Position numbers and translations under genes: made by a program
Assembly (NCBI GenBank): GCA_964400285.1
Contig: CAYNTK010000004.1
Coordinates: 62,001 to 126,000 of the forward strand
Direction of reading: 5' to 3'
From: FEN-1279 sp964400285
Lineage (GTDB): Bacteria > Bacteroidota > Ignavibacteria > Tepidaquicellales > Tepidaquicellaceae
Length of the DNA stretch: 64,000 nt
Notes under the pieces: model-generated
The model's input: the letters and a program-made list of their open reading frames with translations, nothing else
Databases searched by the model: none
What the model was told of the DNA's origin: nothing
Shown: piece by piece, positions 34,951 to 43,709 of the stretch
How the letters are laid out: every line of letters begins with the position of its first letter
Numbering within the stretch: the first letter of the stretch is position 1

Positions 34951-36078
34951 ATGCACGAAAAAGATAATCAAATACATATTTTTAAACTTGCAATTACTTC
35001 AACAAATAAAAAGATAATCTTAAACAAAGATAAAATTATTACATTTTTACATAAGACTTTTGAACTCGATAGTTTAATAAAAATCAAGAATCAGATTTAT
35101 ATTTTACAAAATAATATCCAGAGCACCAAATCCGATAAAATTGGTTTTTTAAATATTACTTCAAATGGAGGAACTATAGAACTTCAATATAATTACTTTT
35201 ACAATGAATTAAAGCAAATTATTGAGACTCAGACTATAGAAAGAACTAAATACTATATCTCTCGCTTAATTAAATCATTATCCGAAATTAAAGAAGGAAA
35301 AATTAACGATATAAATTTAAATAGATGGAAAGAATATGATGATATATTCACAGATAGTTTATGGATACTTGACAAAAGAGATAATTCAGGAGTGCATATC
35401 GGTTCTTATTGGGGGAATTTTATTCCTCAAATCCCAAATCAACTGCTAAGGAGATACACAAAAAAAAATGATTGGGTACTTGATACATTTCTTGGAAGCG
35501 GAACTACTTTAATTGAATGTAGAAGGTTAGGCAGAAATGGTATTGGAATTGAATTAAATGAAAAAGTTGTGAAATTAGCTTCTGACTTAGTTTTGAAAGA
35601 AAAAAATCAATTTGCAATTAGTACACACTTAATAAATGCAGATAGTACTCATCTTAACTTTAAAGACGAATTAAATAAATTAAGAATTGATAAAGTTCAA
35701 TTGTTAATTATGCATCCTCCTTACTATGATATAATAAAGTTTAGTGATAACGAAAAAGATTTAAGTAATACAAAATCTATTGAGGAATTTCTTGAAATGT
35801 TTGGAAAAGTTATTGATAATACTTATCCAATTCTTGAAAAAGGAAGATATTTTGCATTGGTTATAGGAGATAAATATTCTAAAGGCGAATGGATTCCTCT
35901 CGGTTTTTACTGTATGCAAGAAGTATTAAAAAGGAAATATAAATTAAAATCAGTAATAGTAAAGAACTTTGAAGAAACAAAAGGAAAAATGAATCAAAAA
36001 GAACTTTGGCGGTATCGGGCTCTTGTTGGTGGCTTTTATATTTTTAAACACGAATACATTTTCTTATTTAAAAAATAA
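34951..36078 (+). CDS. DNA methyltransferase of a type II restriction-modification system
   Basis: The 375-residue protein has the AdoMet motif DTFLGSGTT (178-186) followed by GRNGIGIELN, and the catalytic motif HPPYYD (255-260), with His replacing the usual Asp/Asn/Ser of (D/N/S)PP(Y/W). It would methylate an exocyclic amino group (N6-adenine or N4-cytosine) in its target. Residues 1-140 are a long N-terminal region that may be the target-recognition part, because there is no space for one between the motifs. The next gene, 3 bases after its stop, encodes a nuclease-like protein, which supports a restriction-modification pair. Specificity cannot be read. Confidence 0.85.
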   Translation: MHEKDNQIHIFKLAITSTNKKIILNKDKIITFLHKTFELDSLIKIKNQIYILQNNIQSTKSDKIGFLNITSNGGTIELQYNYFYNELKQIIETQTIERTKYYISRLIKSLSEIKEGKINDINLNRWKEYDDIFTDSLWILDKRDNSGVHIGSYWGNFIPQIPNQLLRRYTKKNDWVLDTFLGSGTTLIECRRLGRNGIGIELNEKVVKLASDLVLKEKNQFAISTHLINADSTHLNFKDELNKLRIDKVQLLIMHPPYYDIIKFSDNEKDLSNTKSIEEFLEMFGKVIDNTYPILEKGRYFALVIGDKYSKGEWIPLGFYCMQEVLKRKYKLKSVIVKNFEETKGKMNQKELWRYRALVGGFYIFKHEYIFLFKK

Positions 36079-36081
36079 AAC

Positions 36082-36945
36082 ATGGACATTAAAAATCAAT
36101 TAAATGAAGATCTTGCAAAAAAAATAATTGGAAATAAGGAAAACGCATTAAAGTATTTACAAAAATTAAATAAGATAAAAACTATTTCTGGGTTATCTTC
36201 TCTTAGAACTACTCCAGCGACAGAAAATTTATATAAAATTATTGTAAAGAACTGGGATTATGATAAAAGTAAAGATATTATACGAGAAATTTTTAAAGAA
36301 ACATCAAAATATAAAAGAGGAATTGAATCTATAAATGCTATTACAAAATTACAAAAAGAATGGAAGAATTTAAAATTAGGGCCAATTGAATGGCCTTGCA
36401 GTCAAGGTGCTTTTGATAGTTTTGTTCAAAGAGTAAATAGTCTTTCAGATAACGGCTTAATTAAAGATGAAAAAGTAAAAATAGCAGCGGTAAAATATAG
36501 AAGACTAAAAGAATTAAATACAGTAAGAAATGATTATCTTGAAACTTTAATATTTAATAAAAACGAAAATATAATTCCTACTTTACATCATAGACAAGGA
36601 ATTGATTTTTTTATTGATGGGATTTCTTTTGATCAAAAAGTTGCAAAAAGCCCAACCAATGAATTTAAAAGAGATTTTGGTGATAATTGGAAAGATTATG
36701 CGATAAAAAATCCAAAGACGGTTGCTGAATATTTATATAGATTTCAAGATGAAGGTAGATTTGGTTCTGATCCAAGATTATACATTGTTTATTTAGATGA
36801 AGATATTCCGGTTATAGATTTAAAAAAGAAAATTGATGATATCGATATAACAAGACCGTTGGAAGTTTCTTTTCCATTTAAACATAAAATTCAAGGCGTT
36901 AAGCAATATAAAACAATTTGTTTTGTGATACTTCTTTACAAGTAA
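36082..36945 (+). CDS. Putative type II restriction endonuclease
   Basis: The 287-residue protein is encoded 3 bases after the methyltransferase and is probably translationally coupled. In HRQGIDFFIDGISFDQKVAKS, read as residues 170-190, D175 and D184-Q185-K186 form a PD-(D/E)xK-type active site. The N-terminal 150 residues are helical and basic. I do not recognise a named family, as is usual for such enzymes. The call rests on its position and this motif. Both genes are very AT-rich and Lys/Asn-heavy, like typical transferred restriction systems, though the whole window is AT-rich. Confidence 0.7.
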   Translation: MDIKNQLNEDLAKKIIGNKENALKYLQKLNKIKTISGLSSLRTTPATENLYKIIVKNWDYDKSKDIIREIFKETSKYKRGIESINAITKLQKEWKNLKLGPIEWPCSQGAFDSFVQRVNSLSDNGLIKDEKVKIAAVKYRRLKELNTVRNDYLETLIFNKNENIIPTLHHRQGIDFFIDGISFDQKVAKSPTNEFKRDFGDNWKDYAIKNPKTVAEYLYRFQDEGRFGSDPRLYIVYLDEDIPVIDLKKKIDDIDITRPLEVSFPFKHKIQGVKQYKTICFVILLYK

Positions 36946-37146
36946 CTATTTTTTTAAAAACAAATTTATTTTTGTTTAAATTTTTAAAGATTTTTTCTAA
37001 CTCTTTTCTTTTATAACGCACCTCGAAAATACTTATCTGAAGCGGTTTTACAGGAACCGAAATATTATTTTATTAAAAATAATAAATTTTATTATTTGAA
37101 AAAATATTTTTATTTTAAAATATTTTTTCCTTTCACTAAAATCTTC

Positions 37147-37176
37147 TTGACTATTATACTTATAATGTTATATTTG
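37147..37176 (+). promoter_or_regulatory. Promoter of the ATP-grasp/GNAT/aminomutase operon
   Basis: TTGAC (37147-37151) and TATATTTG (37169-37176, a match to TAnnTTTG) are separated by 17 bases. The arrangement matches the -33/-7 layout of Bacteroidota-type promoters and is shared with 46397-46428. Confidence 0.5.
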
Positions 37177-37208
37177 TGAAAACTTTTTTGTAAGTTAAAA
37201 AATATTTT

Positions 37209-38297
37209 TTGAATTTAGCTTTAACATATAACGTTAAAAAAGAAATTGAAGTAGAACAAACAGCTTCCGCAAAAGAAGTAAAAAATTCTATTACTCATAA
37301 ATATATTAATAGTGAACTGGTAGAAAACTATCCCGAAAGAATAGACGATACCTTTGCGGAGTGGGATTCTATGGAAACAATAGATGCCGTGAAAACCGCT
37401 CTGGAACTGGGCGGACACGATGTTGCTCTTGTTGAAGCTGATGAAGACGCTTTTGAAAAGCTTAAAAATATTAAACCGGATTTTGTGTTTAATGTGGCAG
37501 AAGGTTATTACGGTGCTTCAAGAGAATCACAAATACCTGCAATGCTCGAGATGCTAAATATTAATTTTACTGGAAGCGACTCGATTACTATTGGAATTTG
37601 TCACGATAAATCCAGATGTAAAGAAATTTTATCTTACTATAATATACCGAACTCAAAATTTATCATATCAGATATACAACTCGATAAAAACAACTTAGAG
37701 TTTCCTAAATTTGTTAAACCATTACACGAAGGTTCTTCTAAAGGCATTTACAACTCTTCGCTTGCAAATAATTTAAATGAACTTAACAGTGAAATTGCAA
37801 GAATAAAAGAATGCTATAATCAACCTGCGCTCATTGAAGATTTTGTTGGTGGAAGAGAATTTACCGTTGCAATGCTTGGTAACGGGAAAAACGTTAAGGT
37901 TCTGCCTATCGTTGAAGTGAATCTCGACTTTGTTCCCGAAGGGTTCAACAAAATTTATTCTTATGAAGTAAAATGGTTTTTCGATACAAGAGAAAATCAG
38001 CTCGATATCTTTACCTGTCCTGCAAACATAAGCAAAGAAATTTATAGAAGCATAGAAAAAGTTTGTAAGGATGCTTTTAATGCTTTAAGGATTAGAGATT
38101 GGGCAAGGATAGATGTCAGGTTAGATAAAAATAACATTCCGAATATAATCGAAATAAATCCTCTGCCCGGAATATTACCTGACCCTCGAGATAACTCTTG
38201 CTATCCAAAAGCCGCAAGACACGCAGGTATGGATTATAGCGCTATGATTAATGCCGTGTTGAACGAAGCTGTTAATAGAGTTAACAAAAAAATTTAA
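37209..38297 (+). CDS. ATP-grasp ligase, D-Ala-D-Ala ligase-like (first copy)
   Basis: TTG start at 37209; no upstream ATG fits. The 362-residue protein has the ATP-grasp elements of D-Ala-D-Ala ligase: DFVFNVAEGYYG, NFTGSDSITIGICHDK, FPKFVKPLHEGSSKGI (Lys-Gly loop), ALIEDFVGGREFTVAMLG, and the metal site DVRLDKNNIPNIIEINPLPG. ATP-grasp enzymes join a carboxylate to an amine. A second homologue follows after 51 bases, then a GNAT and a lysine 2,3-aminomutase-like gene. This setting is unlike a cell-wall locus, so a peptide- or amide-forming role with a beta-amino acid is likelier than D-Ala-D-Ala synthesis; that is inference. Confidence 0.82.
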   Translation: MNLALTYNVKKEIEVEQTASAKEVKNSITHKYINSELVENYPERIDDTFAEWDSMETIDAVKTALELGGHDVALVEADEDAFEKLKNIKPDFVFNVAEGYYGASRESQIPAMLEMLNINFTGSDSITIGICHDKSRCKEILSYYNIPNSKFIISDIQLDKNNLEFPKFVKPLHEGSSKGIYNSSLANNLNELNSEIARIKECYNQPALIEDFVGGREFTVAMLGNGKNVKVLPIVEVNLDFVPEGFNKIYSYEVKWFFDTRENQLDIFTCPANISKEIYRSIEKVCKDAFNALRIRDWARIDVRLDKNNIPNIIEINPLPGILPDPRDNSCYPKAARHAGMDYSAMINAVLNEAVNRVNKKI

Positions 38298-38348
38298 ATG
38301 GTTAAATTCTAAAATACTTAATTAAATATTTCGAAGAGAAAATTATAA

Positions 38349-39440
38349 ATGAAAATAGATATTATTTTTAATGACCCTACACAATATTCCAAAGATAAAA
38401 TCTGGGATGATGGTGTAACCGATATTGATAAAGTCGATGAAGCTATTGATATGAGTGAATACGGTGTCCTCGATGAAATGAAATCAGTTCAACGTGCTTT
38501 AAAAGATAGCGAACACGTTACTAAAATCGTTCCCGTTGCACTCGATATTTATAAATTAATTGATGAGTTGAGAAATGATAGACCTGATATAATTTTTAAT
38601 CTTTGCGAATCTGTTGATGGCGACCCGACACAAGAAATGAATATTGCTTCCCTCTTTGAAATTATGAAAATTCCTTATACAGGCTCGCGTGCTTTGACTC
38701 TTGGGCTTGCTCTTAATAAATCACGCGTAAAGGAAATCTTGCACTACTACGATATTCCTACTGCATCGCATTATTTGTGTGGTAATTCCAATAAATTCAA
38801 AGAAGATGGTTATAGTAAAGTTAAAGATAAATTCCCTTTAATCGTTAAACCTTCTCGTGAAGATGCAAGTATTGGAATTGAAAATAAATCGATTGTTTAT
38901 AATGATACCGAATTAAAAACAAGAATTGAATATATTCTCGATGTTCATAAACAACCTGCTCTTATTGAAGAATATATCGATGGTCGAGAAATTAATGTAA
39001 GTGTTGTTGGAAACTTTAAAACAAGTGATGATGACCTTATCGTATTTCCGATTTCGGAAATTGATTTTACGGGAATGCCTGAAGATTATCCAAAGATTGT
39101 AAGCTACAACAGCAAGTGGATGTACAAGACGGTAGAATTTGCCTGCACTAAAGCTGTCTGTCCCGCAAAAAATATTTCTCCCGAACTCGAAAAATTAATT
39201 CAGTATACTGCAAAAAAAGTTTATAAAGTTATTGGTGCATCTGACTATGCTCGTGTTGACTTCAGAGTGAAGGATAACGTTCCTTATGTTCTCGAGCTAA
39301 ATCCAAATCCAGATATTGCTTCAGACGTAGATGAAGATACAGGTTTCACAAGAAGTGGAAAAGCATACGGCTGGACTTATGAAACACTAATTCAAAATAT
39401 TATTAACTTTGCCGCTGAAAGATGGGGAATAAAAAAATAA
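38349..39440 (+). CDS. ATP-grasp ligase, D-Ala-D-Ala ligase-like (second copy)
   Basis: A 363-residue paralogue of the preceding gene with the same order of elements: DIIFNLCESVDGDP, PYTGSRALTLGLALNKSR, FPLIVKPSREDASIGI, ALIEEYIDGREINVSVVG, and the metal-binding YVLELNPNPD. It diverges clearly from its neighbour, so the pair probably use different acceptors in successive steps. Its stop is 4 bases from the GNAT start, indicating translational coupling. Product unknown. Confidence 0.82.
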   Translation: MKIDIIFNDPTQYSKDKIWDDGVTDIDKVDEAIDMSEYGVLDEMKSVQRALKDSEHVTKIVPVALDIYKLIDELRNDRPDIIFNLCESVDGDPTQEMNIASLFEIMKIPYTGSRALTLGLALNKSRVKEILHYYDIPTASHYLCGNSNKFKEDGYSKVKDKFPLIVKPSREDASIGIENKSIVYNDTELKTRIEYILDVHKQPALIEEYIDGREINVSVVGNFKTSDDDLIVFPISEIDFTGMPEDYPKIVSYNSKWMYKTVEFACTKAVCPAKNISPELEKLIQYTAKKVYKVIGASDYARVDFRVKDNVPYVLELNPNPDIASDVDEDTGFTRSGKAYGWTYETLIQNIINFAAERWGIKK

Positions 39441-39444
39441 ATTA

Positions 39445-39912
39445 ATGATAAGAAAATTAGAAAATACAGACAGAGATAAAATACAAAAAATTTTGGTCGA
39501 CACAAAAAATTTCAACGATGACGAAATAAAAATCGCAATGGAATTGATTGATATTTATATAAATGTCAAAGACCAAAAGGATTATGAAATTTTCGTCGAT
39601 GCAGTAGATGATACGGTAAATGGATATGTTTGTATAGGACCAAGACCATTAACGGTCGGAACTTATGACCTATATTGGATTGCGGTTAATCCAAATGTTC
39701 AAGCAAAAGGTATTGGTAGCGGTTTGATTAAATACATAGAAGAGTATTTGAAAAATAAATCCGCAAGATTGATTTTAATCGAGACCAGCGGAAAACCCGG
39801 TTACGAAAAAGAAAGAAAATTTTACGAAAAAAATTTATACGAAAAATTTTACGAGATAAGAGATTTCTATAATGTAGGCGATTCGCTTGTTGTTTATGGA
39901 AAATATATTTGA
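39445..39912 (+). CDS. GNAT family N-acetyltransferase
   Basis: The 155-residue protein has the acetyl-CoA-binding motif A: WIAVNPNVQAKGIGSGLIKY (Q/R-x-x-G-x-G/A), followed by a helix and LILIETSG. A single GNAT domain of normal length. Encoded 4 bases after the second ATP-grasp gene and 91 bases before the aminomutase. In methanogens and some bacteria a lysine 2,3-aminomutase works with an acetyltransferase to make N-epsilon-acetyl-beta-lysine, an osmolyte; this protein is shorter than AblB, so the parallel is only suggestive. Confidence 0.78.
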   Translation: MIRKLENTDRDKIQKILVDTKNFNDDEIKIAMELIDIYINVKDQKDYEIFVDAVDDTVNGYVCIGPRPLTVGTYDLYWIAVNPNVQAKGIGSGLIKYIEEYLKNKSARLILIETSGKPGYEKERKFYEKNLYEKFYEIRDFYNVGDSLVVYGKYI

Positions 39913-40003
39913 AAACTCAAAACTTTTTAATAAATAATTTTGTCTTTAAGAATAATAGATAAAGTTTTAAAAATATTTACAAACTAACTGAAGGAAAAAC
40001 TTT

Positions 40004-41158
40004 ATGGAACTTTGGCAAGAGATGATTAGACAGAGCATTCATTCGGTTGACCAGCTTGTTGAGAAATTTAAGATTGATAGAAACATTGCATCCAAGCTTG
40101 ATAAATTTTTTCAGGCAAGGATTAATCCCTATTACTTATCTTTGATAAGATATCCTGGCGACCCAATCTGGTTGCAATGTGTCCCCGATGAAAAAGAACT
40201 GGAAGATATCGATGGTCCCGAAGACCCGCTTAACGAAGATGATATGAGTCCCGTGCCGAATATTACTCACAGGTATCCCGACAGAGCATTATTTCTTGTT
40301 ACTTCGCAATGCGGTTTATACTGCAGGTTCTGTACGAGAAAAAGAAAAGTAGGAAACTCGAATAAGATTTCTTTAAGAAATCTTGAATCTGCTTTCAAAT
40401 ATCTCGAGCAGCATACTGAGATAAGCGATGTAATCCTTTCGGGCGGTGACCCGCTTATGCACACCGACGCTATGCTCGAAAAAATCCTGATGAGATTGAG
40501 AGAAATCAAACACATTCAGGTAATCCGCCTCGGAACTAAAATGCCTTGTGTTTTGCCTCAAAGAATCACTCCGAAACTTTGTAATATGTTAAAGAAATAT
40601 CATCCGATATATGTAAACACACATTTCAATCATCCGTGGGAAATTACGGAAGAAAGCACTAAAGCATGTAATATGCTTTCTGATGTTGGTATCCCCGTAG
40701 GTAACCAATGTGTGTTGATGAAAGGTGTGAATGATAACGCAGAGACAATGAGAGAGCTTATGAAAAAATTATTATCCATTAGGGTGAGACCATACTATAT
40801 ATATCAGGCGGATTTGACCAAAGGTGCAAATCATTTCAGAACCCCATTGGAGGTCGGTCTTGAAATTATGGATAAATTACGTGGCCACATCTCAGGTCTT
40901 GCTGTTCCCCAATTCGTTATCGATGCTCCAGGTGGTGGAGGGAAAATTCCTCTGCTCCCGAATTATGTTATCTCTCGTGACGAAGATAAAATTATCTTGC
41001 GTAATTACAAATATAATGTTTACGAATATCCTGATGTTAGAGATGAATCCAAAATAACGGATAAAGACGCTTATTTAAGAAAACAAAAGAAGAAAAGAAA
41101 AGTTGTTGACGAAAAAGAATTAATTGCAAAATTAAAAATTCCTGTAATCAATATTTAA
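40004..41158 (+). CDS. Lysine 2,3-aminomutase family radical SAM enzyme
   Basis: The 384-residue PLP- and AdoMet-dependent radical enzyme carries the [4Fe-4S] motif SQCGLYCRFC (C103, C107, C110), HFNHPWEITEES, and the PLP lysine K314 in DAPGGGGKIP. Asp270 in YQADLTKGANHFRT and Asp307 just before the PGGGGK loop correspond to the two aspartates that grip the lysine side-chain amine in the clostridial enzyme, so an alpha-lysine to beta-lysine reaction is favoured over the glutamate variant. It is last of the operon beginning at 37209, preceded by GAAGGAAAAAC as ribosome binding site, and followed by a strong terminator. YjeK/EpmB-type modification of elongation factor P is an alternative, but no efp or epmA is close. 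Confidence 0.82.
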   Translation: MELWQEMIRQSIHSVDQLVEKFKIDRNIASKLDKFFQARINPYYLSLIRYPGDPIWLQCVPDEKELEDIDGPEDPLNEDDMSPVPNITHRYPDRALFLVTSQCGLYCRFCTRKRKVGNSNKISLRNLESAFKYLEQHTEISDVILSGGDPLMHTDAMLEKILMRLREIKHIQVIRLGTKMPCVLPQRITPKLCNMLKKYHPIYVNTHFNHPWEITEESTKACNMLSDVGIPVGNQCVLMKGVNDNAETMRELMKKLLSIRVRPYYIYQADLTKGANHFRTPLEVGLEIMDKLRGHISGLAVPQFVIDAPGGGGKIPLLPNYVISRDEDKIILRNYKYNVYEYPDVRDESKITDKDAYLRKQKKKRKVVDEKELIAKLKIPVINI

Positions 41159-41225
41159 AGTTTTTATACCGGGATATTTTTACGTGGGGTATTCTTCCCG
41201 GTGTAAAGAAAAAAATGAAAGAAAC

Positions 41226-41260
41226 AAAAAACGTTTAGCTCTTAGCTAAACGTTTTTTTA
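41226..41260 (+). terminator. Terminator of the ATP-grasp/aminomutase operon
   Basis: AACGTTTAGCT-CTT-AGCTAAACGTT is a perfect 11-bp stem, flanked by A-rich sequence and a run of seven T residues. A weaker hairpin with CCGGGA/TCCCGG ends lies just before it (41168-41202). Confidence 0.88.
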
Positions 41261-41380
41261 TTATATCAAAATTTTTTATTGTTTTTTGCATTTAACATTT
41301 ATAATTTATCTTTTAACATTGAATATGCAACCTTTTTAACCTTTACTCGTCTCATTAAATAAAAACGAAAGGAAACAAAA

Positions 41381-41788
41381 ATGGATAAATTTATTGAAGC
41401 TCTGATTCCAATTTTCGGCATAATTTTCACCTTTGGCATACCCGGAGTCATTATTTTTTGGGCTATCTATTCAAAACACCGAGAAAGAATGAGATTAATC
41501 GAAAAAGGTCTTACCCCAGATGAAGTAAAAAATTATTTCAAGGATGCTGATAAAAATCCAAAACCTCGTAATCCCTTTGGTGCTTTAAAATGGGGAATAC
41601 TATTTATTTTTTTCGGCGCTGGTATTTTCATAGCGAATATTCTTGAAGAAAAATTTGACTTTTCCGACGGTATTACCTTTGGTCTGGTTGTTCTATTTAT
41701 TGGCTGTGGTTTTCTCACTTATTACTTGGTTGTCAAGGGCAAAATCGAAAACGGAACGAGTGATACCTCAAAAATTTCTAAATCTTAA
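41381..41788 (+). CDS. DUF6249-like small membrane protein
   Basis: The 135-residue protein has three membrane helices (about 8-30, 67-86, 95-113) with a cytoplasmic loop HRERMRLIEKGLTPDEVKNY between the first two. This loop motif is typical of the DUF6249 family, whose genes often lie near ECF sigma factors. GGAAAC precedes the ATG. It is 12 bases before a DUF4097 lipoprotein and in the same operon as the sigma factor at 42625. A role in signalling is inferred from context only. Confidence 0.7.
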   Translation: MDKFIEALIPIFGIIFTFGIPGVIIFWAIYSKHRERMRLIEKGLTPDEVKNYFKDADKNPKPRNPFGALKWGILFIFFGAGIFIANILEEKFDFSDGITFGLVVLFIGCGFLTYYLVVKGKIENGTSDTSKISKS

Positions 41789-41800
41789 TTTTTTTAAAAG

Positions 41801-42598
41801 ATGAAAATAATAAAACCAACAGTAATATTCCTTTTAATCGCTTTGCTCGGTGCAATCTCTCTTTCGGGATGTTCTTTATTCCAAAAAAGATATGAAAAAA
41901 CCGAAAAAAAAGAATTATCTGTTAACACCATAGGAAAAAAGAAAGTTGTTCTAAATAATACAAATGGAGATATCAAAGTTACAAAAAGTTCTATTGATAC
42001 CGTTTTGACGATAAAAGCAGTTGCTACATTACATCTTACCAAAAAGGAATTAAAAGAAGAAAAAGAAAATATTAAACTTAAAGTTGATACTTCTGAAAGC
42101 ACTGTAAATATTGTTTGCGATTTTATTAAAGAAAGCAAATTACAATTTTTCAATTTTAAATTCGGTAGCGATATAAATTATGAATTGCTCGTTCCCGATG
42201 GTATTGAAGTTACTATAGATAATACAAACGGAAAAGCCTCACTCTTTCAAGTTAATAATGATGCAAATATTAAAATTACAAACGGAAATGTCAATCTTGA
42301 AAATACAACGGGAAAAATTTTCGTCGATATTACAAATGGAAAAGTTAAAGCCGAACTCGATTCTACTAAAGGTCTTGATATTAAAACTATAAACGGAAGT
42401 GTCAACTTGGGCTTGAGCAATAACTTCGCTGGTAAATTCAAAATGGAAACTACCAACGGAAAAATATCTAAAAAAGATTTTAACTTCACTAATGTCGAAG
42501 AAGACAAAAAATACTTCAGTGGAACTCTTAACAGTGGCAACTCCGAAGTAAAAATTGAAACCACTAACGGAAAAATTACCTTGACTAAAAAGCGATAA
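41801..42598 (+). CDS. DUF4097 beta-repeat lipoprotein
   Basis: The 265-residue lipoprotein (lipobox LSGC, Cys24) is built of repeating beta strands with the sequence TNGK or TNGN every about 17 residues (DNTNGKASLFQV, ITNGNVNLENTTGKIFVDITNG). This is the parallel beta-helix DUF4097/adhesin-like pattern. It is predicted to be anchored in the envelope and facing the periplasm or the surface. It lies upstream of an ECF sigma factor, a setting seen for other DUF4097 genes. Confidence 0.82.
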   Translation: MKIIKPTVIFLLIALLGAISLSGCSLFQKRYEKTEKKELSVNTIGKKKVVLNNTNGDIKVTKSSIDTVLTIKAVATLHLTKKELKEEKENIKLKVDTSESTVNIVCDFIKESKLQFFNFKFGSDINYELLVPDGIEVTIDNTNGKASLFQVNNDANIKITNGNVNLENTTGKIFVDITNGKVKAELDSTKGLDIKTINGSVNLGLSNNFAGKFKMETTNGKISKKDFNFTNVEEDKKYFSGTLNSGNSEVKIETTNGKITLTKKR

Positions 42599-42624
42599 TT
42601 TGATTTGATAATTTTTAGAGTATT

Positions 42625-43272
42625 ATGCAGGATATTGATATTGAAATAATTCAAAAAATTCAAAGTGGAAATACCGAATCTTTTAGAGAACTTGTGGAAA
42701 AATACAAGGACAGGGCTTTCTCTCTTACTTTGAAAATTCTTAAAAACCAATACGAAGCAGAAGACTCTTTGCAAGATGCATTTTTAAAATTATATAAATC
42801 ACTGATTGAAAAAAAATACGAAGCAAAATCAAAGTTCTCTACATATTTTTATTCGATTGTGTATAACACGGCAGTAGACCATTACAGAAAATTCACGACG
42901 AAAAGATTTAACATAACTTCCATAGACGTAACCGATGCTAATTACAAAGAAGGTGATGAACTGACAAAAAACTTTAATGAATCTGAAATTGATGACCGTC
43001 TCTATATAGAAGATTTAAATCTTAATACGGAAAAAAATGTTTTCAGTATCGAAATTCAAAAAATTGTTAATAAGTATATAAATGCTATACCCGAACATTA
43101 TTCCGTTATACTTACTATGTTTTATGTGAACGAACTAAGTCATAATGAAATATCCGAAATTCTTTCACTACCTCTGGGAACAATTAAAAATAGAATTTTC
43201 AGAGCAAAAGAAAAACTTAAAGAGGTGCTTTTAAAAAAGTATCCCGCTCGAGAACTTTTAGAGTATATTTAA
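42625..43272 (+). CDS. ECF RNA polymerase sigma factor
   Basis: The 215-residue protein has region 2 (ESFRELVEKYKDRAFSLTLK; YEAEDSLQDAFLKLYK, which contacts core and the -10 element) and region 4 at the end (HNEISEILSLPLGTIKNRIF, a helix-turn-helix that binds -35). An acidic linker of about 45 residues joins them. Its regulator is probably the small membrane protein encoded 17 bases downstream. The genes upstream (DUF6249, DUF4097) are likely members of its own operon or regulon. Confidence 0.9.
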   Translation: MQDIDIEIIQKIQSGNTESFRELVEKYKDRAFSLTLKILKNQYEAEDSLQDAFLKLYKSLIEKKYEAKSKFSTYFYSIVYNTAVDHYRKFTTKRFNITSIDVTDANYKEGDELTKNFNESEIDDRLYIEDLNLNTEKNVFSIEIQKIVNKYINAIPEHYSVILTMFYVNELSHNEISEILSLPLGTIKNRIFRAKEKLKEVLLKKYPARELLEYI

Positions 43273-43289
43273 AAAAAGGAAACAAGAAA

Positions 43290-43709
43290 ATGAACGAAGA
43301 AATAGAAAAATATTTAGATTCAAAAATAACAAATTCGCTAATCTCGAAAACATCGGAAAAATTCACCGATAAACTAATACGTGAAATCGAGCTGAGCAGG
43401 GAATTCGAGAAGCAGGATAAAAAAGTAAACATTTCGGTTAGATATGTGATATCGGGATTTATTATCCTTATTCTATCGTTTGCATTTTCTCTATCATATT
43501 ATTTTACAAGTCAGCTCGAAAAAGAAAATAGCTCCTTCGGATCTGAATTTAGTAAAATCGGATATTATATTAACGATTTCTTTATCAATCTGTTTTCTCT
43601 CATTGGTATTTCGTTCACTAAAGAATTCTTCCTCTACGCCATCGCAATTATGTTCCTCTTCGGAATAATTTCCATCGCAGATAAAAAAATATTTAAAAGG
43701 GGTTATTAA
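43290..43709 (+). CDS. Small membrane protein, probable anti-sigma partner
   Basis: The 139-residue protein has an N-terminal helical cytoplasmic part (residues 1-48: EIEKYLDSKITNSLISKTSE and DKLIREIELSREF) and two membrane helices (about 49-72 and 110-130). Gene order, directly after the ECF sigma factor, and the short cytoplasmic helices suggest an anti-sigma function. No zinc-binding motif. The last codons overlap the convergent rhomboid gene by 4 bases. Moderate confidence for function, high for being a gene. Confidence 0.65.
   Translation: MNEEIEKYLDSKITNSLISKTSEKFTDKLIREIELSREFEKQDKKVNISVRYVISGFIILILSFAFSLSYYFTSQLEKENSSFGSEFSKIGYYINDFFINLFSLIGISFTKEFFLYAIAIMFLFGIISIADKKIFKRGY

Noticed and set aside
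42247..42774. 175-residue minus-strand frame over DUF4097 and sigma genes
   Set aside because: It overlaps two supported genes and arises from repeated strands read in reverse.
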